Shown one piece after another: positions 1-6,545 of a DNA stretch of 9,140 bases (its first letter is position 1; the number at the start of each line of letters is the position of its first letter). This DNA comes from DASXTB01 sp036505615 (GTDB taxonomy: Bacteria; Acidobacteriota; UBA6911; JACQSX01): NCBI GenBank assembly GCA_036505615.1, contig DASXTB010000090.1:1-9140 (forward strand), in the 5' to 3' direction. Under the pieces are notes generated by a model. The model saw nothing but the letters and a program-made list of their open reading frames with translations, was not told the DNA's origin and searched no databases. The position numbers were made by a program, and so were the translations under genes.

Positions 1-60
1 CGCCGCTTCGCGGCGCCAGCTGTCCCTCCGGGACAGCTTTCTAAACCCTTCGGGTTTAGC
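1..60. repeat. Three tandem short palindromes downstream of the radical SAM gene
   Basis: Three perfect or near-perfect hairpins stand almost end to end: cgccgcttcgcggcg at 1-15 (cut by the window edge), a 21-bp palindrome at 18-38 with the core gtccctccgggac, and a 19-bp palindrome at 41-59 with the core aaacccttcgggttt. They begin 2 bp past the TAA of the radical SAM gene on the minus strand. There is no T-tract after any stem, so they are not a textbook intrinsic terminator. The same words recur elsewhere: the first at 3551-3567, the core of the second at 3661-3675, and the third at 8607-8622. This marks a dispersed REP-like family. Confidence 0.8.
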
Positions 61-61
61 G

Positions 62-1024
62 TTACGCAGAGACAGACTCGACATTCGAAACTCGACATTC
101 AACATTCGACATTTTCCCTTGCCGGCAGTCACGCCTCTCCATAGCTTGTTTCAGCTTTCGGATCACCTGGTCTTTAGTAAGATTCCACCTTGGCGCCAGG
201 ATCATCTCTTCAGGTGCCAGTCCAAACAGCCGCTGCACGCAGATTCTGGGCGAAAGCAATTCCAGATAATCGCACAGTAGTTCCGCATATTCCTCGAACG
301 AAAGTGTTGGGAATGGTTGTTTGCGGTATTGGGCCGCCATGCGGGTACCCTTCACGATGTGCAGGTGATGGATCTTAATGAAGTCAATAGGAAGAGATGA
401 GATTACCCGCGCGCTCTGCAGCATCTGGTCGCGAGTCTCACCGGGAAGGCCCAAAATGACGTGCGTGGCCAAGTGAAAACCTCGGCCGGCACTTCGCTCG
501 ATGGCGTCCAGCCATGCTGCAAAATCGTGGCCGCGGTTGAGCGCCTGCAGCGTGCCGTCGTGAACCGATTCCAGGCCAAACTCAACCGTGACGTACCACC
601 GGCCCGCCAGGTCTTCAATCAAACGCAGCTTTTCTTCTTCCACACAGTCCGGCCTGGTGCCGATCGAAAGGCCGATGACATCGGAATGAGCGAGGGCCTC
701 GCGGTAAAGGTAATCCAGGTGTTCGACCGGAGCGTAAGTGCTTGTGAAGTTCTGAAAATAAGCGATAAATTTCGTTGCCCCGAAACGGCGGCGAAGAAAC
801 TGAATTCCATTGGCGATTTGTTCCGAGACAGGGAGAGAAGCCGCCGCCCCATCCGCTCGGAAACTGTCGTTATTGCAGTAGGTACATCCACCCACAGCGA
901 CTTTGCCGTCGCGATTGGGGCAGGTAAATCCCGCGTCCACGCTGACCTTGTATACACGGGCGCCAAATCTGCGCTGCAGATACGGGCCGTAGGCGAAGTA
1001 CCGCTCCGGATGCCAGGGATTCAT
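62..1024 (-). CDS. yhcC: TIGR01212-type radical SAM protein (YhcC family)
   Basis: This 320-residue protein belongs to the YhcC group of radical SAM enzymes, cytosolic Elp3-related proteins whose substrate is not established. The Fe-S cluster cysteines lie in the family's typical spacing, C35-x11-C47-x2-C50, within a CPNRDG...GGCTYCNN context. Other family marks are YFQNFTSTYAP (about 89-99), SIGTRPDC (120-127), VEFGLES (147-153) and HVILGLPGE (188-196). Length is close to the family's usual 300 or so. The ATG at 1024 gives the expected start (WHPERYFAYGPYLQRRFG); no clear Shine-Dalgarno precedes it. The last 16 or so residues (from about MSNVEC onward) are encoded by a 7-bp repeat array (76-110) and are not typical of the family, so the native C-terminus has probably been extended by repeat DNA. 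The identification is firm; the biochemical role is unknown. Confidence 0.93.
   Translation of the reverse strand: MNPWHPERYFAYGPYLQRRFGARVYKVSVDAGFTCPNRDGKVAVGGCTYCNNDSFRADGAAASLPVSEQIANGIQFLRRRFGATKFIAYFQNFTSTYAPVEHLDYLYREALAHSDVIGLSIGTRPDCVEEEKLRLIEDLAGRWYVTVEFGLESVHDGTLQALNRGHDFAAWLDAIERSAGRGFHLATHVILGLPGETRDQMLQSARVISSLPIDFIKIHHLHIVKGTRMAAQYRKQPFPTLSFEEYAELLCDYLELLSPRICVQRLFGLAPEEMILAPRWNLTKDQVIRKLKQAMERRDCRQGKMSNVECRVSNVESVSA
76..110. repeat. Five-unit heptad repeat inside the 3' end of the radical SAM gene
   Basis: Five consecutive 7-bp units read actcgac, attcgaa, actcgac, attcaac, attcgac on the plus strand. They are translated in the radical SAM frame as part of its C-terminal tail (NVEC and NVES are the visible echoes). 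No inverted partner array is present nearby. The unit resembles the heptads at 1065-1308 and 5472-5678. Confidence 0.75.
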
Positions 1025-1064
1025 GGGAGCATGATACCAGCGGCGTATATTGAGTGCATCAATT

Positions 1065-1308
1065 GCGGATTTTCGATTGCGGATTTCCGATTGCCAATTG
1101 CGGATTGACGATGGAGGATTGGCGGCAATTGTCGCTTGTCCATTCGCCAGTGGTTGAGCGACCGACTACGGATCACCGATCATGGATGCTTGTTAAAATC
1201 CGCAATCGGCAATCCGCAATCCGCAATCGAAAATCCGCAATCGAAAATCCGAAATCGGAAATCCGCAATCCGCAATCGAAAATCCGCAATCCGAAATCCG
1301 CAATCGAT
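1065..1308. repeat. Inverted pair of heptad repeat arrays between two minus-strand genes
   Basis: This fills the 283-bp spacer between the start of the radical SAM gene and the stop of the transglycosylase gene. The left arm has six clear heptads (1065-1106: gcggatt, ttcgatt, gcggatt, tccgatt, gccaatt, gcggatt), with two degenerate ones to 1120. The right arm has sixteen uninterrupted heptads in the opposite orientation (1197-1308; aatccgc, aatcgaa, aatccga and similar). The arms are complementary over more than 30 bp with a 7-bp register shift, and enclose about 75-90 bp of non-repetitive sequence. The last unit overlaps the first base of the transglycosylase stop codon. Because 7 is not a multiple of 3, open frames across the array read as periodic N/R-P-Q-S-A-I peptides; these are not genes. 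Confidence 0.88.
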
Positions 1309-2549
1309 TAATTTCCCATTCTCTCTCTGGCCGAAAGCTTCGCCAGCACGGTGGCCGCCCGTTTGGATGTTCCTGCTGGGATGCGCAGCGTGTAATTGCG
1401 GCTGTACTGTGGTGTGATGTCCTGCTTTAGTTCGGCATTCAACTCCTGCAGATCGCCCAGGTTGATCTTGAGACGTCTGGCTATCACCTTCAATGAAACG
1501 GGGCGCTTGATTGCCAGAATCTCGAAGCGCTGCGGTGGAGTGGGTTGGATCTGGAAGCCAAACTCTGTGGGGTTCTTGGCGATTATGGCGATAGCCAACA
1601 CCAGAGGAACAAAGTCGCGCGTCTCGCGCGCGATTAATTTTCGATTGGAGATTTTCCAGAAGTCGACCGGCCCCTTTTGGGCCAGCGGAATGATTCTTCC
1701 TTCTCCAGTGTTGTAGGAAGCCAGGACCAGATACCAGTCTCCCAGCCGGGCGTGTAGATCTTTCAAGTAGCGTGCCGCAGCCTGAGTCGATTTGTAAGGA
1801 TCCATCCTCTCGTCGATCCACCAGTCCGACTTCAATCCGTAACGAGTACCCGTGTCGGAGACAAACTGCCACAACCCTACAGCCTCAGCGCTGGAAACCG
1901 CGTCGGGGAAAAAATTACTTTCCAGTTGTGCCAGGTAAAGCAAGTCAGTCGGGATTCCCTGCTTGCGAAAAGTTTCACGAATGTATTCCTGGTAAAGCCC
2001 GATGCGCCGCAGACCAATTTCCATCAGGTGGTGCCCGTGAGGGTTCTGGAGGAAAAAATTCATCGCGCGCAGGACGTCATTATTCAAAATCACCGGCAGA
2101 TCGTAGCGTGCTTCGTTTAGATTTTTCTTGATTTGACCGGCCAGCCTGGGCGAAATCTTAATTGGGTATGTGTAAAGATCGATTTTCGGCAGTTCCTTGA
2201 CCACAGCGGGAACCTCCTTCTTTTCAGGAGGTGCGACAAGGATAGTGATCTTGTGAAGGGTCTGCAAACGTTCAAAGGTTAACTGCAACTCTTGTAGAAA
2301 TTCGGTCAACTCAGGCTGGTCGGGATATTTTCGATGAACTTCCGAAGCCTGTTGGAAGGCGCTTGCAAGCTGCTTTTCGGCTTCCTTGATGTCCCCGCTC
2401 AGCAGTGCGTTTTCGCCTTTGATGTAAAGTTTGCGGACTTCAAGCAGTTCGTCGGCCCACGGTGGAGCCTGAGCCAATGCGCCGGCTATTGGGTGGGACA
2501 CGGGCCCCAGCGCCGACAGCAATAGCAGCAAGATCAGCTTTTTCACCAT
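1308..2549 (-). CDS. Secreted MltD-like lytic transglycosylase with LysM-like tail
   Basis: This 413-residue protein probably cleaves the MurNAc-GlcNAc bond of peptidoglycan in the periplasm, leaving 1,6-anhydro ends. A signal peptide is clear: MVKK, then a leucine-rich core, with an ALA cleavage site at residues 24-26. Residues 35-100 form a helical, TPR-like stretch. Residues 125-200 match the MltD-type lead-in (YPIKIS, LPVILNNDVL, IRETFRKQGIP). The SLT catalytic domain follows: E210 in YLAQLESNF is the expected catalytic glutamate, with GLWQF at 225-229 and ASYNTGEG at 277-284. Residues 343-391 (FEILAIKRPVSLKVIARRL onward) look like a single degenerate LysM, where E. coli MltD has more than one. 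There is no lipobox cysteine, so it is probably soluble or held by the wall-binding domain. No strong ribosome site is seen before the ATG. The stop codon abuts the heptad array. Confidence 0.92.
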   Translation of the reverse strand: MVKKLILLLLLSALGPVSHPIAGALAQAPPWADELLEVRKLYIKGENALLSGDIKEAEKQLASAFQQASEVHRKYPDQPELTEFLQELQLTFERLQTLHKITILVAPPEKKEVPAVVKELPKIDLYTYPIKISPRLAGQIKKNLNEARYDLPVILNNDVLRAMNFFLQNPHGHHLMEIGLRRIGLYQEYIRETFRKQGIPTDLLYLAQLESNFFPDAVSSAEAVGLWQFVSDTGTRYGLKSDWWIDERMDPYKSTQAAARYLKDLHARLGDWYLVLASYNTGEGRIIPLAQKGPVDFWKISNRKLIARETRDFVPLVLAIAIIAKNPTEFGFQIQPTPPQRFEILAIKRPVSLKVIARRLKINLGDLQELNAELKQDITPQYSRNYTLRIPAGTSKRAATVLAKLSARERMGN

Positions 2550-2671
2550 AACTACATGGTAGCTCAGACGGGCAAACCCCCTGGAGTCGTGATGTAATCA
2601 GCGCGCCTATTAGGGCCTGCAACGCTTGAAATTTTTCCTGCGCACAATCAGTATAGGAATTTCAGCCTCCT

Positions 2672-3448
2672 ATGCACATTCTTCTGACTTGCGCGACAGC
2701 CGTCGAGGCCAAACCGCTTCGGGAACTTCTCTCCGGCGACTGCGCCGCCCGGCGGTACAACAATCTTTGGATTTGGGAAGGACGCCGAAACTCAATCTGC
2801 ATGCTGCGCACCGGTATTTCTGCGCAGAGAGCAAAGGGCGCGTTGCAGAGTTTCCATCGGCCTTCTTCGCCAACCAAGCCGGTTTTCCAAAGAGAGCCTG
2901 ATGTGGCCGGCGACGTCGGAGACAGCGCGAAACACGAAGCCAACAAGCTTAACCCGCGTGTGGTGCTGGTATTTGGGATCGCCGGGCAACTGGCCCCTCA
3001 ATTCCCAGTGGGAACCATCGCTATTCCCGAGCTCTGGAGGAGCGAGCTGCACGCGACGCCGTTGTTTTGTTCCCAGCGCTTGTTGCAATCGGCGTCACGC
3101 ACAGCGCTGCGCGCGCTCTGCGGCTCAGGGACCGAAGTCCATGTCGGCGGGTCGGGAGTTACACTGCAGCAGCCGGCCTGGAGCCGCGTTGAACGGGACT
3201 TGGTGCGGCAACGCTATTCCGATGCGGTCATCTGCGACATGGAGACGTTTGTCGTCATGGAACAGTTCCCGGAGGCTGAATGCCTGTCGGTACGAATTAT
3301 CTCCGACGACGGCTCCGAGCCTCCCCTGCCGAGCAAGGCGATGAAACACCCAATGTGCGCTCTTGACGATGTCAGCCGCTGTTGCACCAGGCTGGCCCAG
3401 TTTGTCTACCGGTTGCTTCAAAAACTGGATGAAAGAGGCGCTCCGTAG
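2672..3448 (+). CDS. Nucleoside phosphorylase/nucleosidase-fold protein (MTA/SAH nucleosidase or futalosine hydrolase-like)
   Basis: This 258-residue cytosolic protein has the PNP/UDP superfamily plan. The N-terminal strand MHILLTCATAVEAKPLREL carries E12, which aligns with the conserved early glutamate of MTA/SAH nucleosidase. RTGIS (46-50) and VFGIAGQL (100-107) are the glycine loops. CDMETF (188-193) matches the DME purine/ribose-binding motif, and ISDDGSE (210-216) carries D212, the expected catalytic Asp. The ATAVEA start resembles futalosine hydrolase (MqnB), but the substrate cannot be settled by eye. Residues about 62-95, rich in Pro, Ser and charge, look like an insertion between a helix and the next core strand, explaining a length above the usual 230 or so. 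The ATG has only a weak upstream tagga, about 13 bp away. The last codons, GAP and stop, lie inside a palindrome (3437-3455). Confidence 0.8.
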   Translation: MHILLTCATAVEAKPLRELLSGDCAARRYNNLWIWEGRRNSICMLRTGISAQRAKGALQSFHRPSSPTKPVFQREPDVAGDVGDSAKHEANKLNPRVVLVFGIAGQLAPQFPVGTIAIPELWRSELHATPLFCSQRLLQSASRTALRALCGSGTEVHVGGSGVTLQQPAWSRVERDLVRQRYSDAVICDMETFVVMEQFPEAECLSVRIISDDGSEPPLPSKAMKHPMCALDDVSRCCTRLAQFVYRLLQKLDERGAP

Positions 3449-3688
3449 GAGCGCCCTGGAGTTTGGACATTTTGGAGAGACGGCCGGTGGGCCGTCTCCC
3501 GCACAATCTTTCATCGTGCAGGAGACGCCCCACGGGGCGTCTCTCCAATAGCGCCGCTTCGCGGCGCCTGGCGCTCCGTAGGAGCGCCCAGCCGTGAGAG
3601 CCGCATTCAGCGGCCTTTTCCGAATTTTGTGAGCGATAAATCGCTGGGCTATTATCGAATCGTCCCTCCGGGACGAGGTTCAATCCCT
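3437..3688. repeat. Dense cluster of short palindromes (REP/BIME-like)
   Basis: About 250 bp is almost wholly palindromic. Two identical 19-bp copies of ggcgctccgtaggagcgcc lie at 3437-3455 and 3570-3588. Between them are 22-bp palindromes at 3477-3498 and 3522-3543 and gcgccgcttcgcggcgc at 3551-3567. After them come gccgcattcagcggc at 3600-3614, gcgataaatcgc at 3633-3644 and cgtccctccgggacg at 3661-3675. Several of these words occur at 1-60 and 8241-8257. The first unit contains the stop codon of the nucleosidase gene. No transposase (RAYT or other) is in the window. The rest of the spacer, 3689-3811, is AT-richer and shows no confident promoter. Confidence 0.85.
3473..3548. repeat. Composite palindrome able to fold as a three-armed structure
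   Basis: The two halves of this 76-bp stretch are inverted near-copies, matching at most of about 37 positions. The outer ends ttggaga and tctccaa can pair as a closing stem. Each half carries its own hairpin (3477-3498 and 3522-3543), and the centre gcac...gtgc (3501-3519) can form a third. Either one long hairpin or a cloverleaf-like fold is possible. Confidence 0.75.
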
Positions 3689-3811
3689 GCCCCTGGCGCA
3701 ACCCCGCATTTTTCAGCGAAAATGTCCAAATGGATTTATCAAATTTTCCACGCTGTGTTTATTCGGTGCACATCTGAAGTAATATTTGGCCCGCTCACAT
3801 CTCAGTGAGAG

Positions 3812-3818
3812 AGAAGGA
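3812..3818 (+). promoter_or_regulatory. Ribosome binding site of the M49 peptidase gene
   Basis: The purine-rich agaagga sits 8 bp before the ATG at 3827. It supports that start, which also places a signal sequence and lipobox in frame. Confidence 0.6.
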
Positions 3819-3826
3819 TTCATCTG

Positions 3827-5467
3827 ATGTCGAACCGCAGGTGCTATCAAAGAAAATTTACAGCTCCGCGCTCCCAGCGCGGCGGCAGACTAGCTCGGTC
3901 GCTGATATTGTTGCTGGCGTTTCTGCCGGGTTGCGCTTCCGCTCTGGAGTCGCCCGAGCGACTGCTGCGTAAGTACGCCCGGGTTTCACTCAGCTATGAT
4001 GACAGAGGCCTGAGCGAAAAGGATCGGGCTGCGCTGCAGGAGCTGTGGCAGTCAGCCGATCCAATCGATCGCATCTTCTGGAAACAAGTATTCCCGGAAT
4101 CGGCTCAGGTCCGGCAGCGTCTGGAAAAATCATCCAGTCTGGATGATCGGAAGAGGTTGCAATATTTTTTGATCAATTATGGCCCCTACGACAGAATTCG
4201 AGACTATCGCAATTTTCTGGAAGAGGGCAAACGCATCCCCGGAGCCGCCTTTTACCCTTTGAACTTGACCAGTCTCGAATTCGAAGAATATGTCGTCAGG
4301 CATCCCAGCCTGAAGTTGAAACTGGAGAGCCCCACTACTCTTGTCCGCCGCAAGGGAAGAGAATTCGAAGCCATTGCCTATGAAGGGGAGTTTGCGGAAG
4401 AACTGGCGCAATCCGCGTCCAGCCTGAAGAGGGCGGCCGATCAATGCGATAGCGCATCGCTGGCCAGTTATCTACGCAGCCGCGCTGGGGCGCTGGTAGG
4501 GGGAAACTATCGGGAGAGTGACCGGCTCTGGGTTTCACTGCGCGACGAACCGCTGGACATTGTCATTGGCCCCATTGAAGTTTCAGAGGACCAATTGCTG
4601 GGAATCAAAGCTGCCTATGAGGCGGCAGTGCTGCTTCACGACCCGATGGCGACCCGGGATTTAAACAGGCTCGCGGGGTGGGCGGATCGTTTTCTTCCCC
4701 AGGCAGGCTTTCGACGCTCCAGCGGGGAAAAGCAAAGTACCGAAGTATGGCAGGTAGCCCTGTTTGCAGGCGGTTTCAATGCGGGAGTGAAAACGGTAGC
4801 CACGACGCTTCCCAATGATGATGAAGTGCGGCGCGAGTTGGGAACACGAAAGTTGATTTTTTCCAATGTGCTTCGCGCCAAATTCGAGAAGGTGCTGCGC
4901 CCCCTTTCCCAAAAGCTTTTCAATTCGGAGACCTCCAAGGACGTAACTGAGACGGCGCTGTTTCAACAGGCCCTGCTGCACGAGAGTTGCCATGCTTTCC
5001 AGGCCGGAGAAAACCGTAAGGCGTTGGGCAATACGCTGCCCATTCTCGATGAGTTGAAAGCCGATCTGCTGGCTCTCTATGTCGCTTCTCAGGCGTTCGG
5101 CCAGGGCTTGATTTCCAAAGAGGAATTACGTTCTCTTCAGACCAGCTATATGGCCGGAGTGATGCGCGCGTGCCGTTTGGGAGTGGGAAGCGAGTACGCT
5201 CAGGCCAATGCCATGGCGCTGGACGCGTTGCTGGCGGGAAAGGCGCTGGTGGCGGATAAGAATGGGTTTCATCTTCAACTGAGCAAACTGGACGAAAGCT
5301 TGAGATCCCTATTGGACGCGGTTCGGGAAATCGAGTTGCGAGCCGACTATGCCGCAGCAAAGAAACTGATCGAAGAAAAATCGCGCGTCCCTTCCTTTAT
5401 TCAGCGCCGCCTGATAGCGCTGGACTCGGTCCCCGTGGACGTGGCGTTCGATTATCGGAAACCATGA
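3827..5467 (+). CDS. M49 family (dipeptidyl peptidase III-like) zinc metallopeptidase, probable lipoprotein
   Basis: This 546-residue protein resembles the bacterial branch of peptidase family M49, whose members release dipeptides from the N-terminus of short peptides. Zinc-site motifs are HESCH (385-389), with H385 and H389 as ligands and E386 catalytic, and DELKAD (408-413), with E409 as third ligand. Family M49 classically has HExxGH; a shorter HExxH form is known from Caldithrix abyssi DPP III. Upstream family marks are NYGPYDR (117-123), GAAFYPLNLT (139-148), YEGEFAEEL (185-193) and DIVIGPIEVSEDQLLGIKAAYEA (244-266). The N-terminus has basic residues, a hydrophobic core at 25-34 and LPGC with Cys36, a plausible though imperfect lipobox (Pro at -2). 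It is therefore likely exported and lipid-anchored. The distance from HESCH to E409 is 24 residues, which seems short for the family. The gene stands alone, bounded by repeats on both sides, and converges on rlmB. Confidence 0.85.
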   Translation: MSNRRCYQRKFTAPRSQRGGRLARSLILLLAFLPGCASALESPERLLRKYARVSLSYDDRGLSEKDRAALQELWQSADPIDRIFWKQVFPESAQVRQRLEKSSSLDDRKRLQYFLINYGPYDRIRDYRNFLEEGKRIPGAAFYPLNLTSLEFEEYVVRHPSLKLKLESPTTLVRRKGREFEAIAYEGEFAEELAQSASSLKRAADQCDSASLASYLRSRAGALVGGNYRESDRLWVSLRDEPLDIVIGPIEVSEDQLLGIKAAYEAAVLLHDPMATRDLNRLAGWADRFLPQAGFRRSSGEKQSTEVWQVALFAGGFNAGVKTVATTLPNDDEVRRELGTRKLIFSNVLRAKFEKVLRPLSQKLFNSETSKDVTETALFQQALLHESCHAFQAGENRKALGNTLPILDELKADLLALYVASQAFGQGLISKEELRSLQTSYMAGVMRACRLGVGSEYAQANAMALDALLAGKALVADKNGFHLQLSKLDESLRSLLDAVREIELRADYAAAKKLIEEKSRVPSFIQRRLIALDSVPVDVAFDYRKP

Positions 5468-5471
5468 AGAA

Positions 5472-5678
5472 AGGTCGAAAGTCCAAGGTCCAAAGTCGAA
5501 AGTCAAAGTCGAGAGTCCAAGGTTGAAAGTCGCAGATCCGGGGAGCAACTAGTTTGGACTTTGGACTTTCGAATTTGGACTTTGGACCTTGGACTTTGGA
5601 CCTTGGACTTTGGACCTTGGACTTTGGACCTTCGACTTTGGACTTTCGACTTTGGACTTTCGACGTTGGACTTTCGAC
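5472..5678. repeat. Inverted pair of heptad repeat arrays between convergent genes
   Basis: The left arm (5472-5533) has about nine units such as aggtcga, aagtcca and aagtcga, with one 6-bp slip. After a 19-bp unique spacer, the right arm (5553-5678) has eighteen uninterrupted heptads in the opposite orientation (tttggac, cttggac, tttcgac). It starts 4 bp after the TGA of the peptidase gene and ends 19 bp before the rlmB stop. Transcripts from either side would fold into a long hairpin of up to about 60 bp, so a shared bidirectional terminator or mRNA 3'-end role is possible. No T-tract follows the stem. Confidence 0.9.
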
Positions 5679-5692
5679 TTAGCGGCTTGATG

Positions 5693-5716
5693 ACCTGCTA
5701 ACCTGCTAACTTGCTA
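5693..5716. repeat. Three-unit 8-bp repeat covering the rlmB stop codon
   Basis: Units acctgcta, acctgcta and acttgcta stand in tandem. Read on the minus strand they encode the final residues SKLAG of RlmB, and the first unit contains its TAG stop (5698-5700). Confidence 0.7.
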
Positions 5717-6459
5717 ACCCGCCTTTGTCGCACCGCTTCAAATAGCACGGCTGCGGCGGCGGCAGAGACGTTCAACGATTCGATCCTTCCCAGCATGGGC
5801 AGACGAATCAACTGGTCGCAATTCTTCTTCACCAGCGGGCGCAGGCCTTCTCCTTCGCTCCCCAGGACCAGGGCCAGACCTCCGGTCAAATCGGCATCGC
5901 ACCAATCCGTTTCGGCGCCCGCATCCAAACCGAGGACGCGAAAATTCAGTTGTTTCAGCTTCTCGATGAAGTAGGAAACATTTCCAATCGAGCCCATGCT
6001 GAGGTGATGCGCGGCGCCTGCGCTTGCTCTTACCACTGCCGCGGAGACGGGCGCTGCGCGGCGCTGCGGAAGAAAAATGCCACGTACCCCCGCTGCTTCT
6101 GCGCTGCGAAGAATCGCTCCCAGGTTCTGCGGGTCTTCGATGCCGTCCAGGATCAACAACAACGCAGCTTTGCCGCAGCGCTCCAGAATCTCGTCTTCGT
6201 TCAGGAGGCTGATCTGCGCCACGGCGGCTACCACGCCCTGGTGGTGATCGGATCCGGCTCTTCTTGTCAGGGCTGCCTTTGGCTCGAAGTGGATTGCCAT
6301 GCCCCGTTTCCTTGCGTGAGCTATCAATTCCTTCAGTCTTGAATTGTCGGTGCCATTGACAATCCACAGCCGTTCGACTTTTTGCGGGTCGCTCTTGACT
6401 AATTCCAGAACTGAGTGAATTCCGTAAATCAGTTGCATGGTACCGGCTGCATGGGACAC
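5698..6459 (-). CDS. rlmB: 23S rRNA (guanosine-2'-O-)-methyltransferase RlmB (SpoU/TrmH family)
   Basis: RlmB methylates the 2'-O of a guanosine in the peptidyl-transferase region of 23S rRNA (G2251 in E. coli) using S-adenosylmethionine. Residues 9-80 form the substrate-binding N-domain, starting QLIYGIHSVLELV and including DHHQGVVAAV. The SPOUT knot carries the three SpoU motifs: DGIEDPQNLGAILRSAEAAGV (105-125, with N112 and R118), LVLGSEGEGL (197-206) and IRLPMLGRIESLNVSAAAAAVL (218-239). The 253 residues fit the family. The start is uncertain: GTG at 6459 gives MSHAAGTMQL, but ATG at 6438 (MQLIYGIH) better matches homologues, and neither has a clear Shine-Dalgarno. The GTG lies inside a dispersed repeat (6453-6469). 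The gene is 73 bp downstream of gltX on the same strand, so co-transcription is plausible. Its C-terminus is repeat-encoded. Confidence 0.93.
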   Translation of the reverse strand: MSHAAGTMQLIYGIHSVLELVKSDPQKVERLWIVNGTDNSRLKELIAHARKRGMAIHFEPKAALTRRAGSDHHQGVVAAVAQISLLNEDEILERCGKAALLLILDGIEDPQNLGAILRSAEAAGVRGIFLPQRRAAPVSAAVVRASAGAAHHLSMGSIGNVSYFIEKLKQLNFRVLGLDAGAETDWCDADLTGGLALVLGSEGEGLRPLVKKNCDQLIRLPMLGRIESLNVSAAAAAVLFEAVRQRRVSKLAG

Positions 6460-6545
6460 GGATAAACGCTAAAGACACGGCCTCTCCTGTGTCGCCAACG
6501 ATGGCTTGATTCAGGATCCGTGTTGTCCGCGTTCATCCGTGTCCC
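6453..6545. repeat. 17-bp inverted repeat bracketing the gltX-rlmB spacer
   Basis: The left arm gggacacggataaacgc (6453-6469) and the right arm gcgttcatccgtgtccc (6529-6545) are inverted copies with one mismatch, separated by 59 bp. The right arm supplies the gltX stop codon (6533-6535) and its last Gly-His-Gly. The left arm carries the GTG candidate start of rlmB. In the gltX-rlmB transcript the arms could pair, closing off the spacer and masking the 5' end of rlmB. A smaller gacac/gtgtc pair lies inside the loop (about 6474-6493). Confidence 0.8.

Noticed and set aside
461..1108. 215-codon open frame antisense to the radical SAM gene
   Set aside because: The opposite strand encodes a clear conserved enzyme; this frame has no recognisable motif and runs into repeat sequence at its end.
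1197..1308. Possible CRISPR array
   Set aside because: Units are 7 bp with no unique spacers, and no cas gene is present.
1054..1417. Open frames giving periodic NPQSAI/NRKSAI-type peptides
   Set aside because: The periodicity is the 7-bp DNA repeat read as a 21-bp protein period; there is no start context or homology beyond similar repeats.
2626..2657. Possible sigma-70 promoter (ttgaaa and tatagg) before the nucleosidase gene
   Set aside because: The spacing is 20 bp and the -10 match is weak, so it is not strong enough to list.
3661..3710. tRNA T-arm-like string (ggttcaatcc) after a palindrome
   Set aside because: The flanking five bases do not pair properly, and no acceptor, D or anticodon arm can be placed; it belongs to the palindrome cluster.
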